From the NCBI GenBank assembly GCA_025765615.1, contig JAIVFJ010000139.1:62001-126000 (forward strand): DNA of 64,000 nt, given 5' to 3'. The notes under the pieces were generated by a model, which was given only the letters and a program-made list of their open reading frames with translations, made no database searches and was not told where the DNA came from. Source of the DNA: Zopfochytrium polystomum. Its lineage: Eukaryota > Chytridiomycota > Chytridiomycetes > Chytridiales > Chytridiaceae. A program made the translations under genes and the position numbers. This document shows, piece by piece, positions 12,292-21,356 of this stretch (within the stretch, counting starts at the first letter, position 1; each line of letters starts with the position of its first letter).

Positions 12292-12644
12292 TGTCAGGAA
12301 CAGGGCAGGACAGGACAAGGCAGACAAGGAACTGAGAGGAGTGATGATTGTATTGGAAACAATAATTCACTTGAGGGATGGGACAGGTCCCCCATCCCCA
12401 TTTTATACCTTTTGAGAGTCTTCCTTGTCAAGACTCCAAGAAAGTTCCAGAAAGAGCAATTAGTAATACAATGATACCAATGATACCAATGACAACAAGA
12501 CAAGTCAGGAAAGCAAAGAAGGTTCCAGAAGGTTCCACAAGGTTCCATGAAGGAATGTTCTAGAAGGTTCCAGAAGGTTCCAGAAGGTTCCATGAAGGAA
12601 TGTTCTAGAAGGTTCCAGAGGTTTCCAGAGGGTGATTCATAACA
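12292..12644 (-). repeat. 3' LTR of the chromovirus
   Basis: Left-hand 353-bp LTR, which is the 3' LTR in element sense. It is identical to the right LTR except for A versus C near 12400. It holds a cluster of AAGGTTCCAGAAGGTTCC-type short repeats at about 12520-12630. The Pol stop codon (complement of 12645-12647) abuts its edge, preceded in sense by the purine run AAAAGGGGGAGA, a likely polypurine tract. Confidence 0.95.
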
Positions 12645-14954
12645 TCATCTCCCCCTTTTAGGCCTCTTCTGCAACTTGGTGGGGTACCTGGTCTTGAACT
12701 CGAGCAGAAGGTCTTGGCAGTGAGTGAGGTTTGACTCAGGCTCCCAGGTGTTGTCAGCATCTGAGTAACCTTTCCACTTAACAAGGAACTTGAGTGTTCT
12801 TCCAAACCCCTTGGCATCCAAGATTTGTTCAACCTCAAATTCCTCTTCACCTTCTACCTCAACTGGAGGAGGAGGAGGAACAACTCTGCCTGGAATGGAA
12901 TTGGCCACAAACTTCTCTAAAAGGCTGACATGGAAAACTGGGTGGATCTTCATGGATGCAGGGAGATCCAGCTTGAAGGTGACTGGATTGATTTGCTCCA
13001 GGATCTTGAAAGGTCCCAACTTGAGGTTGTCTAGCTTGGGACTTGGTCTTTTGGTCTGCAAGTTCTTCCTCAGAAGCCAAACTTGCTGACCCACAGCAAG
13101 GTCATGGTCCATTCTGTGAGTGTTGGCAAATCTTGAGGCATCTTCTTGGGCTTGCTTCAGGGTGGAGTCCAGGAAGGAGTTGATGATCTTGAGCTTATGT
13201 AAGTGTGAAGCCGCAGCAGGAGCTTGGACATTGGATAGGGTCTCTTGTCCCAGAAGATCTCCTCTTGGATTGAAGCCATAGGTTGCAAAGAAAGGAGATA
13301 GCTGGGTGCTTGAGTGGAGAGAATTGTTGAGAGCAAATTCTGCCAGTGGAAGGAGGGTGGGCCAATCATCCTGTTGATAGCTGACATAGCACCTCAAATA
13401 CTGCTCCAGAGTCTGGTTTGTTCTTTCTGTTTGTCCATCAGTCTGAGGGTGATAAGCAGTTGACAGTTGAGACTTGATTCCAAGGGCTGCTGTGAGTGCT
13501 TTCCAAAATTGAGATCTGAACTGTGGTCCTCTGTCACTGACGATTGACTGAGGCAGCCCATGGAGCCTGAATATGTGCTGCAAAAACAGGTCTGCTGTTC
13601 CTTGTGCATCTATATTCTCAGTGCAGGGGATAAAATGGGCCAACTTTGTCCTTCTGCAGATGACAACAAGGATAGAGTCAAATCCATGGGATGGGGGCAG
13701 TTTCACAATGAAGTCCATGGATATTGATGACCAAGGGCTGATGGCAATTGGGAGGGGCTCCAGAAGTCCATAGGGCTTGTGTCTGCTGGATTTGTTTCTT
13801 TGACAGGTTTCACAGCTGCTGACATAGTTCTTGATGTACTTCCTCATGCCCGGCCAGTAGAAGTCTCTGGAAACAAGCTCATATGTCTTGTGCTCTCCTG
13901 GGTGTCCAGCTGTTGCTGCATCATGCCTTGTCTTGAGTATCTCAAGTTTTTCCTCTTCTTGGCTGATTTGAATCTTGTGAGGCTTGGGGTCCTTGGAAAT
14001 AGCATGGGCCCACACACTGTCAGGAAGCAATGAAAGGTGTGTCTTGGATGGTGTGGTGAAACCATCTCCCCCTTCAGGTGCAAGGCCTGTCCTTCTGTGC
14101 TCATCAGCAGTGGGGCTTGAATTGTTGACTGGGAACTGTGATTCTTGAATCTTTGACTGAGGGTTCTGTTCTTGGCAAAGACTGTGAGCTGTGGAGCTTG
14201 AATCTTGAATTTGGACTGTGAACTGTGGTACTTGAAGCTTTGACTGTGGGTTCTGTGAACTACAGACTTGGCCATGACTGTGAGCTCTATGAGCTGTACT
14301 GGAATCTTGACTATGAACTGTGAACTGTGGAACTTGAATCTTGGCTGGCTGTGAATCTTGAATCAAGGGCTTGAGAGCATGAGACTTGGGGGCTTGACTT
14401 GAGTTTTGGGTGACTGTTCCAATTGGTGGAGGTTGGACTTGACCAGTGACCCAATCAATGTCAGGGTTCTGGGCTTGCAGCCATGGTAATCCCAGGATGA
14501 CAGAGAATGTGGGTGAGCCGAGATCCAATACTTCCAGGTTGACCATGGATGGTGGAAAGTCTTGGATGTGGAGGTTTAGCTTGGTTTCTTGGCTGATTTC
14601 CTTGAACAGAGCATGATTGGCAAAGTGGACCTTGAGGGGTGTGGATTTCTTGATGGTGGGAATGGCACAAGACTTGGCAAGGGTGGCATCAATGATGTTG
14701 CAGGATGATCCAGAGTCGATAAGGGCCTTGGTTGTGATGGTTGACTTGGGTGAGAGTTGAATCTTGACATCCATGGTGAGTTGGTGGGGCTTGGAATCTG
14801 AGGTGTTTGTGGTGCTGGTGGTGGTGATGAAACAGGGGCAGCTTGGAGGAGGGTCCAGGGAATTGCCCCTCAGTGAGCCTGGACCTGGGAGTTTGGGTGC
14901 TTCTTCCTTGGGCAGTCCTTGACAGCGTGCTCCTTGGAGCCACAGTAGAAACAC
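12645..14954 (-). CDS. pol: Chromovirus Pol: protease - integrase - chromodomain, no RT/RNase H
   Basis: The open frame of 769 codons is given from its first ATG, but it overlaps gag and lies in the -1 frame, so it is probably made by frameshifting at 14891-14897. A retroviral-type aspartic protease has its LIDSG catalytic motif at about residues 78-82 and ends near residue 170. A linker (about 175-340) with repeated PQFTV and QDSSTAH units occupies the place of RT and RNase H. The integrase zinc finger (about 344-385, ending CETC) follows. Catalytic D414 (SMDF), D474 (VSDRG) and E510 (QTER) give exact D-35-E spacing. A C-terminal chromodomain at about 690-745 (LVKWKGY, NTWEPE) is expected to target insertion to marked chromatin. 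The frame has no internal stop. Confidence 0.93.
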   Translation of the reverse strand: MFLLWLQGARCQGLPKEEAPKLPGPGSLRGNSLDPPPSCPCFITTTSTTNTSDSKPHQLTMDVKIQLSPKSTITTKALIDSGSSCNIIDATLAKSCAIPTIKKSTPLKVHFANHALFKEISQETKLNLHIQDFPPSMVNLEVLDLGSPTFSVILGLPWLQAQNPDIDWVTGQVQPPPIGTVTQNSSQAPKSHALKPLIQDSQPAKIQVPQFTVHSQDSSTAHRAHSHGQVCSSQNPQSKLQVPQFTVQIQDSSSTAHSLCQEQNPQSKIQESQFPVNNSSPTADEHRRTGLAPEGGDGFTTPSKTHLSLLPDSVWAHAISKDPKPHKIQISQEEEKLEILKTRHDAATAGHPGEHKTYELVSRDFYWPGMRKYIKNYVSSCETCQRNKSSRHKPYGLLEPLPIAISPWSSISMDFIVKLPPSHGFDSILVVICRRTKLAHFIPCTENIDAQGTADLFLQHIFRLHGLPQSIVSDRGPQFRSQFWKALTAALGIKSQLSTAYHPQTDGQTERTNQTLEQYLRCYVSYQQDDWPTLLPLAEFALNNSLHSSTQLSPFFATYGFNPRGDLLGQETLSNVQAPAAASHLHKLKIINSFLDSTLKQAQEDASRFANTHRMDHDLAVGQQVWLLRKNLQTKRPSPKLDNLKLGPFKILEQINPVTFKLDLPASMKIHPVFHVSLLEKFVANSIPGRVVPPPPPVEVEGEEEFEVEQILDAKGFGRTLKFLVKWKGYSDADNTWEPESNLTHCQDLLLEFKTRYPTKLQKRPKRGR
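13934..14432 (-). repeat. Degenerate repeat linker in Pol
   Basis: This part of pol encodes three imperfect copies of a unit of the form QNPQSK-(I/L)Q-x-PQF-x-V-x-QDSS-TAH. At DNA level it appears on the plus strand as recurring GAACTGTG and CTTGAATCTTG words. It lies where intact elements carry RT and RNase H. Its far end (LLPDSVWAHA) resembles the segment that normally joins RNase H to integrase. Confidence 0.65.
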
Positions 14955-15793
14955 AGTCCCTGCTGGGCCCTCCTTGTTTTCTCCTCTTGGCTCAGAGGAC
15001 CCTTAGGAAGTGTCTCAACTGCATCCACTTGCATGGGTTCAGGAACTGTAAGAGCTTGAGGGACTGGGGTTGGTCTTGATGTAGTTCCTACTTGTCTTTG
15101 CTTCAGCCTCTTGGAGTAGAGTCTGTTGTCAATCTTGATGGCAAGGAGAATGTACTCTTCCAAGGTCTCAGGGATGTGCAGAGACTGGGAGAGCATGTCT
15201 TGGATAGACTCATGGAGACCATCATGGTACAGCTCCATCAGAGCTGCATCATTGTATCCAGAGTCTCTGGCTAGTTGCTTGAATTGGTTGGTGTAGGCCA
15301 CACAAGATTGCTTTCCTTGCTTGATATGCTTGAGCTTGGATCTTGCTGTCCAAGATGCGTAGGGGTCTCCAAAGGTAGCTTCCAGCCCCTCCCAGAGCTC
15401 TTGCAGGGTGGTGGGTGTGCTTGGGAGAGATCTGTACCATGATTGAGCTTGACCAGACAGGAGGGTGCTTGTGAAAAGAACCTTGACTTGCTCACTGGGA
15501 AATCTTGAAGGTTGGAGAAGGATGACATTCTCCACAGTGGCCATGAAGTTCCTAAGGTCTTTGGCCAGCCCAGTGAACTTGTCAGGGCTGGGAACCTTGG
15601 GCTCTCTTGCTTGGTTGGCTTGAGGCAGGGGAAGAGCTTGATGTTCTTGTTGGTGAAGTTGTTGTTGAAGCTGGTGCTGCTGGTGAAGGACTTGTTCTTG
15701 AAGTTGGTGTGTCTGTCTTGAGAGGGCTTGTAATTGGTCCATCAAGGCTTGGAAGGCAGTTGCATCAGGGAAGGTGTTGTTTGGGTCAGACAT
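14870..15793 (-). CDS. gag: Chromovirus Gag with CCHC zinc knuckle
   Basis: A 307-residue Gag-type structural protein. The N-terminal part has a Gln/His/Leu-rich coiled-coil-like stretch (residues 20-55). A retrotransposon capsid region follows (PSPDKFTG through the SWYRSL and WEGLEATFGDP motifs). Near the C-terminus is a zinc knuckle C-X2-C-X4-H-X4-C (CFYCGSKEHAVKDC), which binds element RNA. The start is the first ATG, 28 bases after the 5' LTR-proximal priming site. It overlaps the pol frame by 85 bases. Confidence 0.93.
   Translation of the reverse strand: MSDPNNTFPDATAFQALMDQLQALSRQTHQLQEQVLHQQHQLQQQLHQQEHQALPLPQANQAREPKVPSPDKFTGLAKDLRNFMATVENVILLQPSRFPSEQVKVLFTSTLLSGQAQSWYRSLPSTPTTLQELWEGLEATFGDPYASWTARSKLKHIKQGKQSCVAYTNQFKQLARDSGYNDAALMELYHDGLHESIQDMLSQSLHIPETLEEYILLAIKIDNRLYSKRLKQRQVGTTSRPTPVPQALTVPEPMQVDAVETLPKGPLSQEEKTRRAQQGLCFYCGSKEHAVKDCPRKKHPNSQVQAH
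14891..14897 (-). promoter_or_regulatory. Candidate -1 ribosomal frameshift heptamer CCCAAAC
   Basis: In sense the heptamer is C CCA AAC, in the correct phase for gag codons CCA AAC and seven codons before the gag stop. A -1 slip enters the open pol frame directly. The X-XXY-YYZ form is the standard eukaryotic slippery pattern. I have not evaluated a downstream pseudoknot or stem. Confidence 0.5.
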
Positions 15794-15820
15794 GATGGCA
15801 GAGAGTAGTGGGAGAGGGTG

Positions 15821-15831
15821 AAGTGAATTAT
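15821..15831 (-). promoter_or_regulatory. Self-priming primer binding site (11 nt)
   Basis: Two bases inside the 5' LTR, the sense sequence ATAATTCACTT is exactly complementary over 11 nt to AAGTGAATTAT in the LTR (complement of 15904-15914). That segment starts 35 nt after the LTR TATA box, where the RNA is expected to begin. No tRNA-type TGG start is present. This is the Tf1/sushi self-priming arrangement. Confidence 0.8.
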
Positions 15832-15833
15832 GA

Positions 15834-16186
15834 TGTCAGGAACAGGGCAGGACAGGACAAGGCAGACAAGGAACTGAGAGGAGTGATGATTGTATTGGAA
15901 ACAATAATTCACTTGAGGGATGGGACAGGTCCCCCATCCCCCTTTTATACCTTTTGAGAGTCTTCCTTGTCAAGACTCCAAGAAAGTTCCAGAAAGAGCA
16001 ATTAGTAATACAATGATACCAATGATACCAATGACAACAAGACAAGTCAGGAAAGCAAAGAAGGTTCCAGAAGGTTCCACAAGGTTCCATGAAGGAATGT
16101 TCTAGAAGGTTCCAGAAGGTTCCAGAAGGTTCCATGAAGGAATGTTCTAGAAGGTTCCAGAGGTTTCCAGAGGGTGATTCATAACA
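15834..16186 (-). repeat. 5' LTR of the chromovirus
   Basis: Right-hand 353-bp LTR, 5' in element sense. It contains TATAAAA on the minus strand at 15949-15943 and the predicted RNA start at 15914, leaving an R-U5 part of about 81 nt. Short AAGGTTCC-type repeats lie in U3, at 16050-16165. Confidence 0.95.
15943..15949 (-). promoter_or_regulatory. LTR TATA box
   Basis: TATAAAA on the minus strand, conserved in the other LTR at 12401-12407. It lies 35 nt before the 11-nt segment complementary to the priming site, which supports that segment as the RNA 5' end. Confidence 0.65.
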
Positions 16187-16881
16187 TGGAAGGACATAGA
16201 GGTAGTTTGGTGAAAGTATTTCACCAGCCTTTGACTCTGGTGTGCTGTTCCCACCATTTTGGCAGTGCAGCCAGAAACGCCATCTGTCCCACTGATCCTT
16301 GGTAGATGTGTGATGTATGTACTGTAGGCCTCCTCATTGCAGAAAGCCTCTTGAGAGGGAACAGGTCATCTGCGTTAGGTCCTGGATTCCTTTTTCGCCA
16401 ATTACTTGATCTGAAGGTTGCTGATAAAGTTGTTGAATTTCGTCAGTGTCCTGCTGGTGAACATGCTGACAAAGGAGATTAGGTTGGACAACATTGTGTT
16501 GCACATAGTGATGATCGAGTTGCAGGAGAAACCAGTAGCTCGAAAATTCAGAGGAGTTGCTTGACAGTGCAGCAGTGATGAGTGGTAGCTCTACTAGTTG
16601 TTTGAAGCTGTTCTTGATGGAGAAAATGGTTCAGGAGAGAAGATGTGTGTTGCACACAATGCTTGTTGCAAGCTGCCTGTTGGAAGAAAAATTCTGAAAT
16701 TGGAATAGCAGTTTGGCACTGCCGAAAAGCAACTGTGTGCCAATTTCAGGCCGAAAATCAAAGTTTTGGTGGCGTTGTGCTTGAGGGTGTGATGTAAAGC
16801 GAAATGGAGGGAACTTAGAGCAATTTTGTCTGATGAATGGTTACGTTAGAAATATCTGTTCCTGCCTGACTTGCCATGGTG
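16187..16881. other. Transposon relic DNA upstream of the chromovirus
   Basis: This begins with the right copy of the TGGAA target duplication. It probably continues the older copia-type element, because removing the chromovirus joins it to the integrase relic. No intact frame is present. Confidence 0.4.
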
Positions 16882-17131
16882 CGTTAGACGAAACTGACTG
16901 ATTAACAGCAAGAGGCACAAGAAAGACCTGAACCTATTGTGACTATCAGTCATACTTCTCACGATGCCCATGCGGAGAGCAAGCCACCACCAATGCAGAC
17001 CTGGGCACTGACTTGTGCTGTTAACAAATACTCTGAGTATTAAGTGGAACAGAAACCTGGTGTCAACAGTTTTCCTCCTCCTCTGCTCAAGCAGATAATA
17101 TAAGAGAGGGTTTTACCCTGTGTCAGTCACG
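16882..17131 (-). repeat. LTR-like direct repeat, copy 2
   Basis: Second copy of the repeat at 10150-10397. Its termini are CGTTAG and GTCACG instead of TG and CA, consistent with transition decay. The purine-rich tract and TATATTATCTG are conserved. It may be the 5' LTR of the copia relic, but the five bases flanking the two copies do not match. Confidence 0.5.
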
Positions 17132-18500
17132 CTTGCCTAGCAACTGTTATTGCGTGCATATCACCATTATGTATCAATTATTCATAACAGAGTTTTTCTC
17201 TTTCTCTCCAAGTTGGGGAGAAGGACCACCCATAAACACACATCTCCACTTCATTCACTCCTTCCACTCACTCACTCAGAGTAGACTGTTTACAATGGAA
17301 AGTCACGTGAGCAGAGGAGCACCTAGTTTATGTCAGTTGTTATTCTTATAATGGAGAAAAACATCACCAGCCTGTGCTTTCAAGGCTATCAAGGAATGGC
17401 CAGCCAGCGATTCCTTTGTGTGACCAGAGTTGATTAGCTGCATCGTCCAGTATGCCTTTTTGTTTCTCCCAGGTTTCTTTGGCACTTGGTGTGTGTTTTT
17501 GTCAGCCATCTTTACTTTTTTCATGTTTTTTTTTGAGTACCAGTTTGCTGGAAGCGGATCAGTGAATGTATACCAACAAAAAAAGTGTCATTTGATGCAC
17601 GGAAGCTGGATCTACCTACATGCAAAAATTGCGATCTAAAAGAGCTTGGATGTCACAGGATCTCAGTGTGTGCAGCTTGTGGCAAGTCGGTTGCGCTGTG
17701 CCAACATTGGCACGTGATTTCGTCGTTTTGAGACGTCCTTTTTTCACAAGCAAAACAACAGAACTAATTCACACAGCATTTGCAGAAATGGTGGGCCTGC
17801 AACATATTAAATTTTCACGAGGATCTGTCCTGTTTCAGTCGAGCACTGATGATTGTATAAGTGAAAATTCGGTTTTCGTGCCAATATTGGCATGCTGACC
17901 GTTCAAGGGTTAATATTTGACAACAACAAAGGCGTCCAAAATCGTGCGCTACGTGCAGATTGACTCAAAACAAGGAAACTTTTGCCCAAGATTGCTCCTT
18001 ATCTTATTCTAACTCAACAGCGTTTGCAGGCTTCAGTGAGACGAGCCCCGATGGGCCTTCGAGCGAGTTTGAAGTCACTTTTTTCCCGCACTTATTTAAT
18101 ATTGAGCAAAACTTTCAAAAGAACACGACCTCGACTTACCCATTTTCTGATGTTGGCGGGGAAAAGGAAGCTTCCTGTCGATCAGATTCCAGTCCTTCCA
18201 GACACTGGTTCACAGACACAGGAGGTGGATTGTCCCGACTGCCTCCTCTCGATTCGGGTGATCGACGATCCTGCATTATGAAATTTTCCGGATTGGTGGT
18301 GGAAGTCCCGTGACGCGCGTGCCAAGGAATTGTGCGAGCTGCACAGCGCATGGCAAAATTTCAACAAAGCCGTCCCACTTTCATCTTCACACCCTGCTCT
18401 GGGGATGAGTGGCTTCTCCGCGACCTGGCGACTTCACCTCACGGCTTTTATTCATAAATGATTGCGGGTGAAAAGGTTTTGAACAAGAAAGTAGAAGGAG
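17132..18500. other. Gene-poor region with a possible piggyBac zinc-ribbon relic
   Basis: No intact gene is supported. At about 17590-17740 on the plus strand, one frame reads KKVSFDARKLDLPTCKNC, then a CAAC pair and ALCQHW. This resembles the C-terminal Cys-rich domain of piggyBac-like transposases. No DDE core could be read next to it, so the identification is weak. The last few hundred bases presumably hold the promoter of the dioxygenase gene. Confidence 0.25.
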
Positions 18501-19789
18501 ATGAAAAGCAGCAAGTCGCAGCACTCGGCGCAGCCACGAGCGGCTGTTGCTCCTCCCCCGGCCGCCCGCGTTTCCCGCTTCTTCACTCCAGACCGGATCG
18601 CCCATCTGAACGAGCACGGTTTCGTCGTGATCCCCGGTGTCGTCGCAGATCCCGCCTTTTGCCAGTCCCATCGAGATGCCCTCTTTGAACAGGTTGCGCT
18701 GTGGGACCCCACGCTGACTCCGGACGCCCCGTCGCGCTGGACAAAAGCCTCGCTCCCTGCCGGTACTATCCATGGCATCGACCGTCTATGGCCGCATACC
18801 CAGACTCTCTGGGACGTGCGCCAGCACCCCAACGTCGCCGCCTGCTTTGCAGAGTACTGGGACTGCGACCCCACAGACCTCGTTGTCTCCTTCGACGGAT
18901 CCAACACGTACGCTGGCACGCAGTTCGTCGGCGCGGAGGAAGGCCTTGGCGAGGAATACAGCAGCCGGGAAGCCGCTGCTGGATTCTGGGCGCACTCGGA
19001 CCAAGGTAGACCGGACCCAAAACAGAATGGCGGAGCGGAACCGCTCGAGGGAAAGTGCTTGCAGGGCTATTTGAATCTCGTTGACTCCGACGGGGACAAC
19101 GACGGCGGGCTCGTTGTGTGGCAGGGCGGTCATCGCGCCTGGAGGGGCTACCTCAAGGCGAATCCCAAGGAGAAGGGAAAGGGCAACTGGTTGAAGTACC
19201 CTTTGGGGTTTATTCTGGAGATTCAGGCCGACGGAAGAAAGTACCTAGACGACACAGATCCGGCGAAGTCATCTGGCCTGCCATTTCCTATGCCGCGCAC
19301 GCGCGTGCGAGCAAAAGCTGGAGATATGGTTTGTGCGGACAAGAGCGGGGTGTTGTCGATCAGTGAAGATACGAGAAAGAAGGGTCCGAGTAACGCCATA
19401 TCCATCCCTCAAAATTTCTTAAGGTCTTCTGGTTTAGCAAAACGCCTCACATGAACGACGCTCCAGCTCGACGAAACGTGACTGCACCCGAAGGTCGTGA
19501 TCGTGCCGTCATCTACGTGTGCATGTGCCCCCGCAGATTTCTCACTGACGAGGACACTACGAAGCGAGCGTTGGCTTTTGCGGAGAACCGGATGACGTCG
19601 CATTGGCCGGCGGGCGGGCAGGTCAAGGTGTTTACTTTAAGCTTCACGACGGCCAAGGCGAACGGTGCCGAGCAGCAACGAAAGGTTGAAGTGCTTAGGA
19701 GCTCTGAAAAGGCAGCAACACCGTTGCGACTGTCGCCGTTGGGATTGCGACTTCTGGGTTTTGAGCCGCCCAAAGAAAGGCTGGTTTGA
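18501..19789 (+). CDS. Phytanoyl-CoA dioxygenase (PhyH) family protein
   Basis: A non-heme Fe(II)/2-oxoglutarate-dependent oxygenase; the substrate is unknown. Exons are 18501-19328 and 19424-19789, giving 397 residues. The intron (starts GTTTGT, ends TTAAG) restores the conserved distal motif: exon 1 ends AKAGDM and exon 2 begins VFWFSKTPHMND. Iron ligands are H165 and D167 (FWAHSDQG) and H285 in the distal motif. Nearby ARRN or a later Arg would hold 2-oxoglutarate. Reading through the intron gives a shorter protein without the third ligand, so the spliced form is preferred. There is no signal peptide, so it is likely cytosolic. The neighbours give no functional context. Confidence 0.88.
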
Positions 19790-20745
19790 CGGAGGCATTT
19801 GTTATAAATATATATTAGTTTGACCAAATGAAGATCAAGCCTCTGACCCTATCAATTCTTTGCGTGGAATTTTCTCGTCCTCATTTGTCCGGCCAATGAA
19901 AAATCCTCCCCCAAATGTACGTGAGCGCTGGTGACGGGCTGTTACATTAGTGTGATTTGTGGAAAGGGATATTTATTCATTTGCGAAGTGAACATGGCCA
20001 AATCAGTGCTCCACCCCTTTCCGCCACCGTGGCAACTTCTTCACTGCCAATGGCCGATCGCCTACACCGTAATCGAAACCATTACCAATATCCTCACTAA
20101 CCAACTGCACCTCATCAAGTCACTTCGTATGAACCAGACCTCTTTCTTCGAACAACTACTTAACCTCCGCCTCACTGACTTCAAACCCAAGCTCCCTATC
20201 CTCGCTCTCTTTGCTGCCTCTTTCGACATCTCGCATTGGCGGGTTGGAAAAAAAAAAAAGGAGGGTCGCCCATTTTCCCGGGTCTGTATTCGGGGCTGTG
20301 GGTGGGTTGCCTCCAGAAATCATAGTCTGGGACATCTCAACTGAGCAGAACTTACAACTGCTCTGCGCAGTGTCACTTTAGTCCTCACTCTGTCCCAGTG
20401 CCATTTGCTTGCTCGTCGAGTGAGAGGCTATCTTTTTCGAGTCCAACCAGCTGGTCAGTTTCCTTCACAAAGCTCCCCTCTCTGAATGGGCCAATGACGA
20501 TCGTCAATCCTCCAGCAGCGCTGCCGGGCCCACCACTCCGACGGTCTCGCTCGTTGTTTACATCGGGGAACAGAGATTATCTTGCGTTCGCAAGGGGCCA
20601 GGAAGCCGTGTGGAAACTGTGTCAGCGACGAGAGCTTCTCCTTGAATTATGCGAGGGTGAAAAGCAACACTGAGTTAAACTTTCTGCGCTTGCTTGCAGG
20701 CCTTCATGTTCTTCCTGACCTATCTCAACGTCAACTAAGGTTTCG
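19790..20745. other. Intergenic, no supported gene
   Basis: Small open frames at 19931-20344 and 20398-20673 on the plus strand show no domain or codon pattern I can support. Confidence 0.45.
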
Positions 20746-21356
20746 TAATAATACTCCTTTTATTTCCTGGACTCCGGCGACCAGCAGTGTTCGGAGCGTC
20801 AATCCACCGCCTTTCCACCACTGGAGCGCCCGATTTGGTTGAAAGCTGTGGCGTTGTCTATTGCGGTTTCATCATTTGAGGTCCAGCCCACTTTCCTTCC
20901 ACCACTGGAGAACATTGATGTATCCGTGCCTCAACGCCCACCGGAAGGCCACCTCGGTATATTTGAGGGGCAGTCCGCTGTCTTTCCTCCACTGCAGTAC
21001 ATTGAGTTGGCAAGCCATGCTGGCAGCATTCATTGCCCTTTCATAGTACGTCAACTCAAGTCCACTCTTCTTCCACCACTGCATCACGTTGACTTTCCCT
21101 TATTAGACGCCTCGTGCAGAGCATCATCATCGTACTTGAGGCGGAGCCCCGCTGTCTTTCCACCACTGGAGAATCTAATCCACCCAGTTTGGCTCGCGAA
21201 CTTCATCGCCAGGTTAGAGTAACGTAGCTCCCGTCCAGAATCCGTATCTGCACATTGAGATCGCGGCAGTGAGCGGCTGGCGCAATGATCGTGCTGGCCA
21301 ACACGGCCCCGACAAATCTTACGCTTTGCAATAGGACTTTGAGCCTCCGAATCCAT
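20746..21356 (-). pseudogene. Broken ankyrin-like repeat gene (VLQWWK-x-SGL repeats)
   Basis: On the minus strand at least five copies of a 29-residue repeat can be read, of the form NVLQWWK-x-SGL-x-L-x-Y followed by an Ala-rich helix. Two adjacent units are clean (20872-21087). Others are split by stops (after SGLDLK near 20872, before MQWWK near 21088) or a frame shift (near 21165). The DNA shows matching TTCCACCACTGG words spaced about 87 bases apart. Proteins with such ankyrin-like repeats are common in chytrid genomes. The lesions indicate decay, although assembly errors could contribute. Confidence 0.6.

Larger units (their letters stand above)
12292..16186 (-). mobile_element. Nonautonomous Ty3/gypsy chromovirus, LTR to LTR, lacking RT and RNase H
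   Basis: A complete, recently inserted LTR retrotransposon of 3895 bp on the minus strand. Both LTRs are 353 bp and differ at one base by eye. They begin TG and end CA, and TGGAA flanks both sides (12287-12291 and 16187-16191). The internal region encodes Gag (14870-15793) and a Pol open frame (12645-14954) with protease, integrase and chromodomain. The roughly 700 residues of reverse transcriptase and RNase H expected between protease and integrase are absent. Mobilisation would need these activities from a related intact copy. It sits inside an older copia relic, which sets the order of insertion. Confidence 0.92.

Noticed and set aside
12520..12630. AAGGTTCC tandem words as a CRISPR-like array
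   Set aside because: Units are short, lack regular spacers and lie in both LTRs of the chromovirus.
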